A stretch of DNA of 64,000 nt from NCBI GenBank assembly GCA_013146195.2, contig CM028377.1, positions 66,933,501-66,997,500 on the forward strand. Direction: 5' to 3'. Origin of the DNA: Codonopsis lanceolata (taxonomy: Eukaryota; Streptophyta; Magnoliopsida; Asterales; Campanulaceae). This document shows, one piece after another, positions 46,370 to 58,139 of the stretch. The position numbers and the translations under genes are program-made. How positions within the stretch are numbered: position 1 is the first letter of the stretch; each line of letters begins with the position of its first letter. The notes under the pieces were generated by a model, which ran no database searches, had not been told where the DNA came from, and saw nothing but the letters and a program-made list of their open reading frames with translations.

Positions 46370-46620
46370 GCATGCTAGAGGTCAGGCACAAGGTGGCGGT
46401 CAAAGGAATCATCACGCTATCAAGGATCCTGGGAAGAAACCAATACCTCGAACGGAGGAGATTGATTTTCTAGTGCTCGATCCGCCATCCCCATATAACG
46501 CCATACTCCTGGCTCACCCTCCCGCAAAAATTTCAAATGGTCGCATCCATGGCCCATCAAAGAATCAAGTATCCTCGCCGAAAAGTGGGATCTGAATGGT
46601 CTTGAATGATGCCTCAAGTA
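46370..46620 (+). pseudogene. Tat-like aspartic protease region, degenerate
   Basis: A frame-shifted piece reads PSPYNAIL and a GS/GR-like turn, the end of the protease region in plant gypsy elements. The active-site Asp motif is not preserved in a readable form. Confidence 0.4.
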
Positions 46621-47039
46621 CTTTAGAGTATATCTACAAGGAAAAACCCAAAAAGAAAAGGTGGTGATTTCTTGCCCGAGGAGAGGTGGTCGAATAAGTA
46701 GGTCGAATCAAAAGAAGTCGAGAAACGTAAGAGGAAATGATACCGACATTTCGAACCAACCCAAGATAGTAGCTTAAAGCAAGCCGGGAACGCCAATAAG
46801 ATAGCGGTTCGAACACAAGCCGGGAACGCCAGCTTGTTGTTTCCATGAACAAGCGAAGCCGGGAACGCCACCGCCAAAAGTGGAAGACAGTGATCTTCCT
46901 AAGGCAAAGCATGGCCCAAGAAAGCACACAAAGAGCTCCTCGGTAGTCACCAAAGTGATCACCATTGAAAGCCCGACATAGATCACCAACCGGCCATCGA
47001 GCCAAACGACGATTTAGACGAATTGTGATCAACCCTCGA

Positions 47040-47830
47040 TTTCCCCGAGCGTAAAGTCCGAGTAGGAAGAGAAATTCCCAAAGAAGAAATGAAGCAAATG
47101 ATCATCAAGCTACTTAAAGAAAGCCCGGATGTGTTCGCCTCGAGGATCGATGATATGGAAGGAATTAGCGAGGACGCCGCTTATGCACCCGCCGAGCATC
47201 GACCCGTATTTCATCCCAATACAACAAAAGGCACGAATCTTTTCCTCGTAGACATGCCTATCAAGGAAGAAGTGTCGGGTTGTTGAAAAGCCAAAATTAT
47301 TAAAGAAGTCTCAGATGCTACCCGGATAGCAAATGTAGTTATGGTAAAAAAAGTAACGGGAAATGGCGAATGTGTGTAGATTTTACCGATCTAAATAAAG
47401 CTTGCCCGAAAGATTGGTGACCCATTACCCGAACCGACCAACTTGGACTCCATATCTGGGCATAAAATTCTCGAAGTTTTGTAGACGCATATTCAGATAT
47501 CATCGATCCTGATGTGGTTGGCCGACTGCATACACACGGCATTTCGAGCAAATTACGGCTGATTGTATTGCTACACAATGATGCCTTTGGCCTCAAGAAC
47601 GCTGGGGCTACATACCGTAGAATGGTGAATAAAGTGTTCTGGGACCGCCAAGCGTAAATGTGGAAGCTCTACATTGATGACATGGTTATCAAAACGAAGC
47701 ATTTCGACCATGCCGAAGATTTGAGAGAAACCTTCTCAAATCTACGAAAGAACAAGATGAAGCTCAACCCTACTAAGTGTGCATTTGTGTGACAGAGGGA
47801 AAGTTCCCTGCTATATGGTGAATGAGAGAG
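47040..47830 (+). pseudogene. Tat-like reverse transcriptase
   Basis: The open frame 47089-47286 holds KESPDVFASRIDDMEGI and the following variable block. Out of frame come VVMVKK and a CVDFTDLNKACPK-like run near 47375-47410. The catalytic box reads LYIDDMVIKTK at about 47669-47701. These are the usual gypsy reverse transcriptase landmarks in the right order. Multiple stops make it inactive. Confidence 0.75.
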
Positions 47831-48099
47831 GAATCGAGGCTAATCCGTAAAAGATAAAAGCCCCGCGACCATGGACGCATTCATCCTCGACATTAAATAT
47901 GTCCAACAGCCTTAATGGTCGGATCATCGCTTCTCACCGCCCATCGCCAAATACCGAAGAGCCTACCCTTTTTTAAGGTATTGAGCGAGGCGTAAAATTT
48001 GAAAGGACAAAGGATTGCACAAGAGCTTTTGAAGAACTCGAGAGTATCTAGGCTCGACCACCACTCCTCAAGATCCCAATACCCAAGAAAAGTTGTACA

Positions 48100-48800
48100 T
48101 TTACTTGTCGCATCGACTCATGGCCGCCGCCAGCCTTGGTCCGAGAGGAAAACAACATTCTGAGGCCGATCTACTACGCTTCTCATGCACTTACGTATGT
48201 GAAGGGAGATATTTGGAAGTTGAAAAATTGGTTCTCGCTTGATCATTGTCTGCGAAAATTAAAAGCTTACTTCCAAAGACGCGATCATAGGTACACCGAT
48301 TTTCCTTTGAGAAAAATTATGCATAAAACCCGATATGGCGCGTGATGTCAAGTGGTCAGAGCTTTCGTGGTATGACATCGCCTATGAGGCCGAAAAACGA
48401 TCCGAAAGCAAGTCTTGGCCGACTTCATAGCCGAGACCCGCTACTCTCGTAAGGCGAGCAAGAAAGTGCTCGACAAATCACCCCTGCGAGCATGTCGACC
48501 TATTACTTCCCGAAAAGAACGAAAACAAGGCCACTTATATTTTGGACCTTGTTTGAGATGGATCTGCAGAGCGTAAAGGAGTGGAGCCGATTGACGCCGA
48601 GTATCCTCGGTTCAGAGAAATCGACATGGCTTTAAGATTCCGCTCAAAACATCGAACAACCAAAGCCGAGTATGAAGCCTTCATCGCTGAATCGAGCTCT
48701 TTATTAGCCTCGGGGGCTGAAAATAGTAGCGACTCTCGCGGTAAACAACACGGTGAATACGAAGCAAATCACCCAATATTGGCTAAATACAAGAATTGAC
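48100..48800 (+). pseudogene. Tat-like RNase H region, two RNase H-like segments
   Basis: 48136-48345 is the gypsy RNase H (IYYASHALTYVKGD, KLKAYFQRRDHRYTDFPLRK). After a linker with VLADFIAE near 48414, a second segment at 48530-48790 has a DGSAERKG-like acidic start and TTKAEYEAFIAE, as in the extra archaeal-type RNase H of the Tat lineage. This double arrangement is the best lineage marker here. Frames are broken. Confidence 0.6.
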
Positions 48801-48929
48801 ACAACTGCCACTGCTTCAAGTAATCGGAATTAGAATGCATCCTTAGAGTGGAAATTCCCGAGCGGATCATCTCTAAAGTTGCATCCTCTAGTCGAAGAGG
48901 TCCCTCCCAAGATCGAGCTCATGTTCCTC

Positions 48930-49096
48930 AGATCCTAGCCATTAGCTGAAGAAATTATGGTCGCCGTTGAAGCTACAAGATGTTGGATCGACGACATTAA
49001 AGATTACATCAAGGGGGTACTTTGCCGGGGAAGAACAGCCCCAATTATCGAAAACCGAGCATGTAGATACTGGTTATTGGAGGCATGCTTTTGGCA
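48930..49096 (+). pseudogene. Tat-like linker before integrase, cut by a gap
   Basis: A frame with CWIDDIKDYI and RACRYWLLEA stands just before the integrase zinc domain in Tat-type elements. It runs into the 100-N gap. The expected continuation appears at 57115 after Copia-3. Confidence 0.6.
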
Positions 49097-49196
49097 NNNN
49101 NNNNNNNNNNNNNNNNNNNNNNNNNNNNNNNNNNNNNNNNNNNNNNNNNNNNNNNNNNNNNNNNNNNNNNNNNNNNNNNNNNNNNNNNNNNNNNNN
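49097..49196. other. Assembly gap (100 N) at a gypsy/Copia-3 junction
   Basis: Left of the gap is Ty3/gypsy sequence; right of it is Ty1/copia integrase. The Copia-3 5' LTR, primer site, gag and protease must lie in the gap or be deleted, so the true length is unknown. Confidence 0.98.
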
Positions 49197-49900
49197 CTCA
49201 ACTTCAAGCACCTCTCGAGCTCTCAAAAATGGGCTTGTCAAGAGTGCCACGGTTGCGCCAGACCAGCTGACGAAGTTGTAAAGCTTGCCAATGGGAAAAG
49301 CTGTCTCAGTCTTCCTTCAAGCGAAGAAGTACGGTCTTGTCAGCAAGCAGACCTCTTCAACTGCATATGGATCTCTTTGGACCAATCACTACGCGTCGGT
49401 ATTTTCTGGAGACAAGTATACACTTGTAGTAGTTGGCGACTACTCTGGTTCACTGGATTGAAACAATGACATCAAAAGATGAGGCGTATGATCTAGTCCT
49501 TTGCTCTTTTTCGAGAAGACTTCAAACTCAAAAGCTTGAAGACATTAGTGACATAAGATCGGACAATGGCAGAATTCAAGAACAATGGTGTAGAAAAATC
49601 TTGTGATGACCGGGATCGGTCCACAACTTCTCTGTTGCCGGTACTCCTCGACAAAATGGTGTAGTTGAGCGGAAGAGCGAACGAACACTAATTGAGCGGC
49701 AAGAACAATCTTTGAGAAAGCTAAACTTCAGTACTTGGCGAGAGCCGTCAACTATGTTTTACCCAAAAGCAGAGCAGATCCACGGTAAACAAGTTTCATA
49801 ACAAAACTCCATATGAAATATGGAGGGAAGAAACCCCCAACATAGGATTTCTTAAAATCTTCGGCTTGTAAATGTTTTATTCTTCATAATGGAAAAGAAT
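49197..49900 (+). pseudogene. Copia-3 integrase
   Basis: Read across frames: a short GAG-pre-integrase zinc region at the gap edge, LHMDLFGP with the first catalytic Asp near 49360, a SDNG-like motif with the second Asp near 49560, and GTPRQNGVVERKS with the catalytic Glu near 49640-49680. Repeated single-base indels break the frame. Confidence 0.75.
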
Positions 49901-50459
49901 ATAGAGGAAAATTTGATGCAAAATCGAGACGAAGGAATTTTTAAGGGTATTCCAAACATTCAAAAGCATTTCGCATTTTCGGTAAAACTCATTTAAAATT
50001 TTTAGAATACGTGCATGTTTCTTTTGATGAATATGACTTGTTAGAGCCTAGAAAGGCTCTAGAATGTTGCTAATGATTACGATAATGATGAGGCAGGTAC
50101 AAATACATCACATCTACTTCCACTCCTCATCGAGAAAGCGACAGCTGCAGACCCCTCGTCTGCTAACCCTTCGGCGTGGGCTTGAACTGCCGTGCCGGTT
50201 CCAACTCTTACATTGACCCGAGAACCCATCTCTTACATTTTACCCCAAGCACCTTTACGGATCACTCATCCTTCTTGTTCACGAGAAAATGAAGGTTTTG
50301 AAGATCTATCTCTTGAACGATTTTGGTGAATCTCCTTCTCAACCTACTCAGAATTCTTAAGGGAAGAACCACGAGAAGTGATCTTCCTCAACCATTATTG
50401 AAACAAGAGATCATCCTATTTCTCAAATCATTGGTGATCTCAACACGGATTAAATGCGA

Positions 50460-51290
50460 GAAATAAAGTTCGAGAAGAGACTATGTTTGCATATGCATTA
50501 AATATCGAACTCGAGCCAAAGAAGATTGATGAAGCTATCGAAGATCATAAGCGGATTGAAGCTATGCAAGAAGTGAACCGGTTTGAAAGATGCAAGGTGT
50601 GGAGCTTAGTTGGCGTGACCATCCATTATCGGCACCAAATGGGTTTCGAAACAAAAGAGATGAAGATGGAAATGTCACGAAAATAAAAGCTAGGCGGTTG
50701 CTCAAGGCTACAGACGAGGAAGAAGGGATTGACTTCGATGAAACATTTGCTCTGTTGCTAGATTAGAGGCAATCGAGACTCTTTCTAGCTTATGCCTCGT
50801 TCATGGACTTCAAAGTGTATCGGATGGATGTAAAGAGTGCCTTTACGAATGGTGATCTTCAAGCGTTATCGTGGAACGACCTCAGGATTTGTCATTTCGA
50901 GACAAGCTGGATCACGTCTACCGACTCAAGAAAGCTCTCTATGGCTAAAGCAAGCTCCCGAGGCTTGGTATGAAACTCTATCCAAGTTCTTAATAGAACG
51001 AGGATTCGTGAGAGGAAGGATAGACACTACCTTATTCATCCTCAAGCACAAAGGTCATTCTCTTACGGTACAAATCTATGTGGGCGATATTATCTTTGGA
51101 TCAACTAACCAAAGCACATGTGTAAAAGATTCGAGAGGCGATGCAAAGCAAGTTCGAGATGAGCATGATGGGCGAACTTACCTACTTTCTAGGGCTGATT
51201 CAGCGGACTTAGGCGGAATCTTCATCGGCCAAACCAAATATGAAAAGGAACTAATCAAGAAATTTGGTCTTGATTGACCAAAGGATTTGA
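50460..51290 (+). pseudogene. Copia-3 reverse transcriptase
   Basis: MQEVNRFERCKVWSLV (50558-50605), an ATDEEEGIDFDETFA segment, YRMDVKSAFTNGDLQ near 50820-50862, KQAPEAWYETLSKFLIERG and TLFILKHKGH follow in copia order. The catalytic box reads IYVGDIIFGSTNQS at about 51070-51111, with Gly where the family has Asp. The last frame ends KYEKELIKKFGLD at 51277. Confidence 0.8.
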
Positions 51291-52004
51291 GACTCCAATG
51301 TCTACACGCCATCTTGACAAAGATGAAAAGGAAAAGCAAGAGAACATGACCAAATGCAGGAATCATAGGTTCACTTCTTTACCTTCCTTGCTAGTAGACG
51401 ACATAATGTTTCTTGTTTGTGTTTGTGCAAGATTTCGAGCGGATCAAAGGAATCACATTTGCTTCTTGCCAAGCGTATCATCGAGATATGTTTCAAGAAC
51501 AACAAATCTAGGCATCACGGTATTCCAAACACAACAATTTCGATCTAGTTGGATACTCGGATCACGATTATGCGACTGCAAAGTGGCGAGAAGAAGCACC
51601 AATGGGACTTGTCAATTCCTTGGAAATAGACTTGTCTCATGGTCTTGCAAGAAACAAGGATCGGTTGCAAACTCAACCCGAATTTGAATACATTCTTTGC
51701 CGCATTTGTTGCTCTTAACTCCTATGGATGAAGCAACAACTAGTGGACTACAACATCAAGGCTGCAAATTGTCCAATTATGTGTGACAACACATCGGCAA
51801 TTCGATCTCCAAAAATCGATGATGCACTCCAAGACAAAGCACATTGATATTCGTTATCACTTCCTCAAAGATCATGTGGAGAAAGGTAACATCGATGCGG
51901 AATACGTTCCAACTGAGCATCAATTAGCTGACATTCTCACAAAGCCACTGGATGCCACCAGGCACCCGGTTTGCATATTTAAGGAGAAATCTTGGTATGA
52001 TTGA
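51290..52004 (+). pseudogene. Copia-3 RNase H
   Basis: GTCQFLGNRLVSWSCKKQ (frame 51274-51687), a CDNTSAI-like run at 51780, SKTKHIDIRYHFLKDHVEKG and HQLADILTKPLDATR (frame 51783-52004). Order and motifs fit copia RNase H. Frames are shifted several times. The pol end is followed by about 230 bp of non-coding DNA before the third gene's promoter-like box. Confidence 0.8.
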
Positions 52005-52234
52005 TTCTACTGCTTAATTTCAAAGTTTTATTACTTTTCTTTCATACCGGTAGACTTAGTTTTAAACTGACCGGAAGACGTAAGTTTCCCTTGAACGGAA
52101 GACTTAAAGGTTAGTATTTTTACTTAGTCTATTTTTATTAAAAGTGGTTTCTAAAGCAATAAAGGGGGTCAAGGATAAAATTTGGTACTTAGAAAATATC
52201 TTAAGTTCCCGCTTTTGCGCTAAAATTTCTCGCC

Positions 52235-52376
52235 TTTAAATAGACCTTGAACCGCCTTTTTGCAAAACTTTACAAAACCTCTTTGACAAAATATTTCTCT
52301 CTCTATTCATACTCTCTCTGTGTAACTGCTTTCTGCATTCCCAAATCTTCTTGTTTCTTCTTCTCGTCAAACATCA
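52235..52376 (+). promoter_or_regulatory. Promoter-like TATA box and CT-rich leader of the Copia-3 third gene
   Basis: TTTAAATAG at 52235-52243 lies about 134 bp upstream of an ATG, and the stretch between is CT-rich (CTCTCTCTATTCATACTCTCTCTG at about 52297-52320), like plant 5' leaders. It suggests that the third gene is transcribed independently of the LTR. Confidence 0.45.
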
Positions 52377-55284
52377 ATGGTATGTTCTTCTCTACTCTCT
52401 ATTTGAAACTCATAGTTTACTGTTTTGGCAGTTTTGCATTTCATTTCATAACCTAAATTGTTTTGGAATTCAAACAGTCACTTTCGAGTTTTTCGCCATT
52501 GTTGTTCTTAAAAACCTAGAAACTAACAGTCGTTTACATGCTTTCAATATTTATCCTCTTGAAGAACTTCTGTTATACATTTCTCTGGTTTGGATTCTCT
52601 AAACATTCTAGGGTTTCAAGTTTTCTTTTCGAAAATTTCTAATAATCTCAGAAAACCTTGAAATTTCTACTTGTTTAGTTCTTGAGGTGAAAAGCCCTAA
52701 TTTTTGATTGCATTTCTTTCAGGCAAAAACCTCAAAATCAAAACATGACAGCAAAAACAAACTGGACCCAGAAACCAACATTCCTCCAAGTGTGGATGTC
52801 AACCTTCCGGGCTATCCCACTTTTCCTGCCTCTCATGACGTCATAGTGGCCCTAGACCCAAAACTGTATATTCCAGGGATGTGCATTGACCTTGATCGAT
52901 CGCACAATAGCCGTCGGCGTCAGGCATCTTGAGGATATGAGCGCCTGCCTCACGGTATACTCCCTCTCTTCTGCCTAAATGACAAAGATTACAGCATCTT
53001 CCTGGCAGAAGAATTTTATCAAAGGATGGAGCTAATGAACAAAAACGCTCTACGAGGATGGATTAGAGGCCGTCCCATTTCCATCACCGCCAAGACCATC
53101 TCCACCATCATCGGCGTACACTTTGGTGGAGCTCTTGAAGCAACCATTGTTGAGGCTGTTCATGCCTGGGAAGCAATGAGGGGAGTTGATACCTATAGAG
53201 AACCACAAGGAAAGATGCTGAGGAATCTATTCCCTCTGGACGTCTACTGCACAAGCCACCTTTTAGATAAGGGGCTTCTATTCAAGAGTGGAGCACATGA
53301 CATGTTTACGGCACAACAGATCAACCTAACCAGTGCCGTATTTCTTCAGACCCGTCTCAACTACGGGGCCATCATCTTCAATGAATTAAAGCAGTGGGTA
53401 GAGAAAGCGAAGAACAACCCCACTTGTAAACGCCCTTTCGTGAGGCTGATCAACGCCCTGCTTCGAGACAACGAAGAAGTCAACTCTTCCTTGAAGGAAG
53501 ATGAGCTAATAGTGGTGGCCAAGGAGAAGCAAGCCCGGCCGCTTCGTTCTTCGATAAATACTTGAATATGAGAACAAGCGAAGGCTGCAAAAGGGTCTTC
53601 CGCCGGTCTCTCTTGATAAGGTTGCTAAGCCGCTACCAATCATCGTGATTCGCTTCAACATGGAAGCATATGACGCGGCCAGCAGAACCTTCAAAAAGGC
53701 CTCTGCAAAGTTTGATGAACAAGTGGCCACGTCCCTCCATCAAAAAGCCAAAGACTTGGGCGATGAGGCGAGGCCTACGAGCGAGCGAAAGCCAAGGGCA
53801 AGCGAACAAGGCCGAGAAGATGCGGTGCCTCTTGAAGAAGCGAGCAAAGTGGATTAGAAAGGAGATGAAGGAAGGCGAAAGGGGGGAGTTGACCAACCCA
53901 ATACCTTCACCTTCACCCGACCATCCTCTCAAACTCATCCGACCTCTTCTTCCCGACCCTACTCAAGCCAAGCGACTACCCTCACCCTCTCCTACACCTA
54001 CTCCTAAACCAAAACGTCGAAGGCTTCGAAAAACCTTCGAGGACCAGGCCACCGGCGGGCATTCACGCCACCGATGGCAGTGAGTCTCTATTCGGCCGCT
54101 AAGGAAGAAAAGGAGATGCGGTACCAAACCAACTACCGCCCGGCCAAGCCTCTTAGGCCTTGCCCAACCAACTACAGACATCATACCCTCTACCGACCAA
54201 CCATCTACTGCCACACCTACCCAACAACCTATTCCTCCTGAGTCATCTACTCAGAGGAATTCACCACCTCCGGAGGAGCCTATCCCTCAGGAGGAGCCTC
54301 ATATACAGGAGGAGCCTAACCGAGCACCCACTCCTCCTCCTCCTTCACCCTTCAACTACTCGCCTGACCCATCCACACCTACCTCACCTCACCATACCCA
54401 AACCACCTCTTCAACACCAACAAATCCATCGAAACCCATAGACTCTGCTGCTGCCAAGTTCCTCTTTGAACTTTCTTCAGTGGCAGAGCTCTTCACCCCT
54501 GACCAACAACCACTTCAACCTACCCTTCGCAAACCAAAATCCCTTTTCTACCCTGCCCCCTCTTATTGGTTTTCTACCGACCCCTTGCCCAAATCATCCC
54601 TTGTCAGTGAAAATTTTGACACTGACATTGAGATCGATTCCCCATCAACCCCTCCTCCCCCTCCACATCAAACCATATCTTCCTCTACCAACACCATACC
54701 AACCCAGGACTCTTCCTCTTCCGACTCCATCACTCCTCCGCTCCAACAGTCCTTTCGACAAGTCTCTCCTGACGCCTCTACCTCTGCCGGTACCATTCAC
54801 ATCGGCCAGGAAACCTCTTCTTTTCAGCCAGCCAATGCTGAAGTTTTGTCAAGGCTGGACGCCACATATGAAAGACTAGGCGCTCTCACTAGCATCACTA
54901 CCGCTACCGCTGAGATAGCCACTGCTGCGTCCAAGGCCAATGATCGAACTACAACTCTTCTACGAAAGTTTAAAGAGGATGTCTGGACTCGTTTTGGACA
55001 AATACGACACAATTTCACAGACGTCAAGATCAATGTTGAAGCTCAACGAGACGAATGTGTACGTATCTGCTCCATCCATCACTCTACATCTCGAGCTTTT
55101 CCATGCCATCACTCTACATCTCGACAATGGCCGCCCTCCTGTTCTAGAGCTCAACAACCTAGCTCGAGACTCTGTTCACAACATTATGAATGCCCATCGT
55201 GATCGTGATCTGGCCATCACGGAGGAGAAGCAAATGAGATCTATCAACCGTATGCTGATGGAAGAGAACGATGCGTCTTCGTGA
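52377..55284 (+). pseudogene. Copia-3 third gene (env-position ORF), spliced, degenerate
   Basis: The start ATG (52377-52379) abuts a GTATGT donor. A 343-bp intron (52380-52722) ends TTTCTTTCAG, and exon 2 continues in frame as AKTSKSKHDSKNKLDPET. A globular domain follows (best frame 53026-53565: GRPISITAKTISTIIGVHFG, KRPFVRLINALLRDNEE), of a type seen in plant 'putative transposon protein' families. Then come a charged linker (53600-54080), a long Pro/Ser/Thr-rich stretch (54160-54800) and a probable coiled coil (54840-55284). Frameshifts occur near 52920, 53560, 53870 and 55070. SIRE-type env-like proteins also have a proline-rich part and a C-terminal coiled coil. No signal peptide or membrane anchor is visible, so an envelope role is unsupported. 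Confidence 0.55.
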
Positions 55285-55825
55285 AGAACTTCGACTACCG
55301 CTACCGCTCGCTCGCCACCAGACCTACTACTGATGCCGATGACGAGTACGTACGTTGAATGGAAGAGCTAGAGAGAGAACGAAGGGAAAAATAAGCTGCA
55401 GACAAAGGCAAAGGGAAAAGACCTTGGTAGATTTGTATCTTTTCCTCCCTTTACCTTTGTATTTATCTTACATTTTGAAAACTCTGTAATATGTAAACAT
55501 CTTGTTTATAATACAGAAGATTATCTGTTTTTCAAAAATTGTCTTGTTTAAATTCTTGTTACTCTATTTTCTATATCTGCTCAGAATTTAAACACTCAGT
55601 TTAAATTTATATTTGAACTGTTACTGATCTGTGTGCTATTCTATGATTCCCTTATCCTTGTATGCACTTAGATTAGTTCTTTACACTTGAGATGCTCTTC
55701 TGTTTGAAAGAGGCATGTCTTCCGCCAATATTTATATAAATCTCTTAGACATGCTATTATCTATCACATAGTCGGTTTTAGCCCTCATTTGTAGTAATGA
55801 TGACCAGATATAAATAGGAGGAGAT
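55285..55825 (+). other. Copia-3 3' untranslated region and polypurine tract
   Basis: No gene. AT-rich from 55440. It ends in AAATAGGAGGAGATT next to the LTR. Confidence 0.7.
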
Positions 55826-57114
55826 TGTTGATTCTTATGTTAGATTTATATATGTTCAGTTCATTACCCTAGTTTTATACTTCAGTGGCTAATCGGGCTG
55901 CGTATCGATTAGCGTAGCAACTGTGTATAGAACTTTGCCAAGTATAGTTTTTATTAGGACTCTACAAGTTCAGCGGAAGACCTCTTCACAAGCTTCACCG
56001 GAAGACCTACTTCAACACACAAACGGCAGGCCTTGTATCCACCTGGTCTCTCATGACGTGTCCTATCCTTCAATGATTAAATGGGTCAGTTTAAATTTAT
56101 CTCGTCACTATTTGAATTTAAACTGAGACATTCCCTGACATATCAAGCCCGCCGAAAGCAGCTTTCCGAAAAGCAGGAAGACTTTTCGCCCTGAACAGTG
56201 AAAGCAGGAAAAGCAGAATTGTCACCTACTTTCTGCAACAATTCTCAGATCTGACATCTAGATTGCCCACTTTTAGAAGATCTCAGAGATCATTCCCTGC
56301 TCTAGTTATCTGTGAAGACGAATTTCTTGATTGACAGCCCCATGCATTTAATGCATTCATAAAAGAGCTATTGAAGCCTTCGCCTTCTCCAACGGATCTT
56401 TTGACTGCACCTGCTATAAATACTGCCATTAAAGACTGGAGAGAAACACATAGAGATAACCAAGTACAGAATCGATTGAACACTTGAAGAATTGCTCTGA
56501 AACTCTATAACTCCAAGTCTTACAACTCAGTGCATTCAATAGATCCTCAACAGATCTAGAAGTCCTCGTCAACAACAAGAAGCCGAGCATCTACATTTAT
56601 TTCTATAATTCTTGTTGTTATTCATTCATTAACTATACTTCTGCACGAATTAAATATCTTGTATTTACAGATATTTAATTCCCTAGACCCCAAACACAAG
56701 TCAATATTTTGTACACGATCCATTAGGAATATTCTTTGTAATAGATCTAGTGGAAAACATAGTGCACTATTTAAATCCAAGGTTGACTGCCTTGGTGGTG
56801 GACGTAGCACTCTTTATAGTGTGAACCATCCCAAAATACTTGTGTTATTTCCTTACTGTTTGTCTGCTATTTGAACTGTTTAGTACTTTGATTATCTTTA
56901 TCCGTTTTACAGCAGAACTTAAGTAACTTGTAAAAGGTCTACCGGTAGTTCTTATCGGCAGACCTGTAACAGATACTTTGAAGGTCTTCCGCTACTTCAA
57001 TCTTTTCAATAGATTGCAAGTACCCTTCAAAGAACTTACTAAAAAGTTTTTAAGTGTACAATAAGCTATTCAACCCCCCCTTCTAGCTTATTATTGTGCC
57101 CGTTGGGACCCACA
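55826..57114 (+). repeat. 3' LTR of Copia-3
   Basis: 1289 bp, from TGTTGATTCTTATG to GTTGGGACCCACA. It is related to but distinct from the Copia-2 LTR (shared 'ggctaat.gg', 'cgattag.gt', 'caacccccc..ctagc' elements). The next 5 bases, TGCAT, would be the target duplication. Confidence 0.85.
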
Positions 57115-58139
57115 TGCATCCAGGCCAACGATCTTTGGCAGAAAAAGTTTTGGCTGTAGGGTTTTACTGGATCACTTTGAGACGAGATGCAGAAATGTAT
57201 GTTCGGCAATGTGACAAGTGCCAGTGATATGCCGATATACCTCGGCTACCCTCTACCGAGCAGACTCCTGTAGTGGGCATCCTGGCCGTTTGATATGTGG
57301 GGTATAGACCTCATTGGCCCGTTTCCCTTGGCTCGTTCGAAGTTTAAGTATGCAGTGGTAGCTGTTGACTACTTTACTAAATAGGTAGAGGCCAAGCCTT
57401 TGGCAATTATTAGTGAGGTCAATGAGATCGACTTCGTGCACGAGCATATATGGTGCCGTTTTGGGGTACCCTGGGCAATAGTATCTGATCATGGGACACA
57501 ATTTTCGGAGAAATTCACAAAGGCATGCGAGCAGATGCGTGTGAAGCATTGGCAGTCATCGGTTGCATATCCTCAGGGTAACGGTCAAGCTGAGGTCGCT
57601 AATAAGCAAGTCCTGCATGCTCTTAAGCGAATATTGAGGATAAGGCATGAAGATGGGTGGACGAGTTGCCATCAGCTTTGTGGGCGGTCAGGACAATGAT
57701 CAGAGGGCCCACGAGTGAAACAACTTTCTCTCTTGCTTATGGATCTGAGGCCATGGCACCGGTGGAGATGTACTTGCCCAATCATAGAGTGTCTCACTAT
57801 GATGCAGAATCCAACATTGTAGCTCAGGCAGCCGATTTTGATTTGTTAGAGGAAAAACGGTTGGAGTCCAAAATGCGAATGACCAATTATAAGCAGCGAG
57901 CAAAGGCCCACCACGATAAAAGGGTTCGTGGTCGGTCATTTGCTGTGGGCGAGTGGGTTGTCCGTAAAATTGAAGCAACAGGACATCGAGCAGAATGGGG
58001 GAAGCTTTCTCCTAATTGGGAAGGTCCTTTCCAAATAGTCAGAATCATTAAGGAAGGGACCTATATGTTGCGAACAGAGGAAGGCATCGAGCTTAAGCAT
58101 CCATGGCATGCAGATCACTTGAAGAAATTCTATCGTTGA
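57115..58139 (+). pseudogene. Gypsy integrase, core and C-terminal domain
   Basis: It resumes with RSLAEKVLAVGFYW and the zinc-domain end VRQCDKCQ, then IDLIGPFPLA, AVDYFTK (catalytic Asp region), WAIVSDHGTQFSEKF (second Asp) and PQGNGQAEVANKQVLHA (Glu). The frame 57657-58139 carries AYGSEAMAPVE and the C-terminal GKLSPNWEGPFQI fold. At least three lesions: a TGA in the zinc region (57224), a stop replacing Trp near 57382, and a frameshift near 57650. It is otherwise well preserved, much better than 44400-49090. Confidence 0.85.

Larger units (their letters stand above)
49197..57114 (+). mobile_element. Copia-3: 5'-incomplete Ty1/copia element with an extra 3' gene
   Basis: Order: end of the gag-pre-integrase region, integrase, reverse transcriptase, RNase H, third gene, polypurine tract AAATAGGAGGAGATT (55811-55825), 3' LTR (55826-57114). 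The third gene and the identical polypurine tract link it to Copia-2 and to the SIRE/Maximus lineage. It lies within gypsy integrase sequence. The target duplication cannot be checked because the 5' end is in the gap. All coding parts are broken. Confidence 0.85.
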
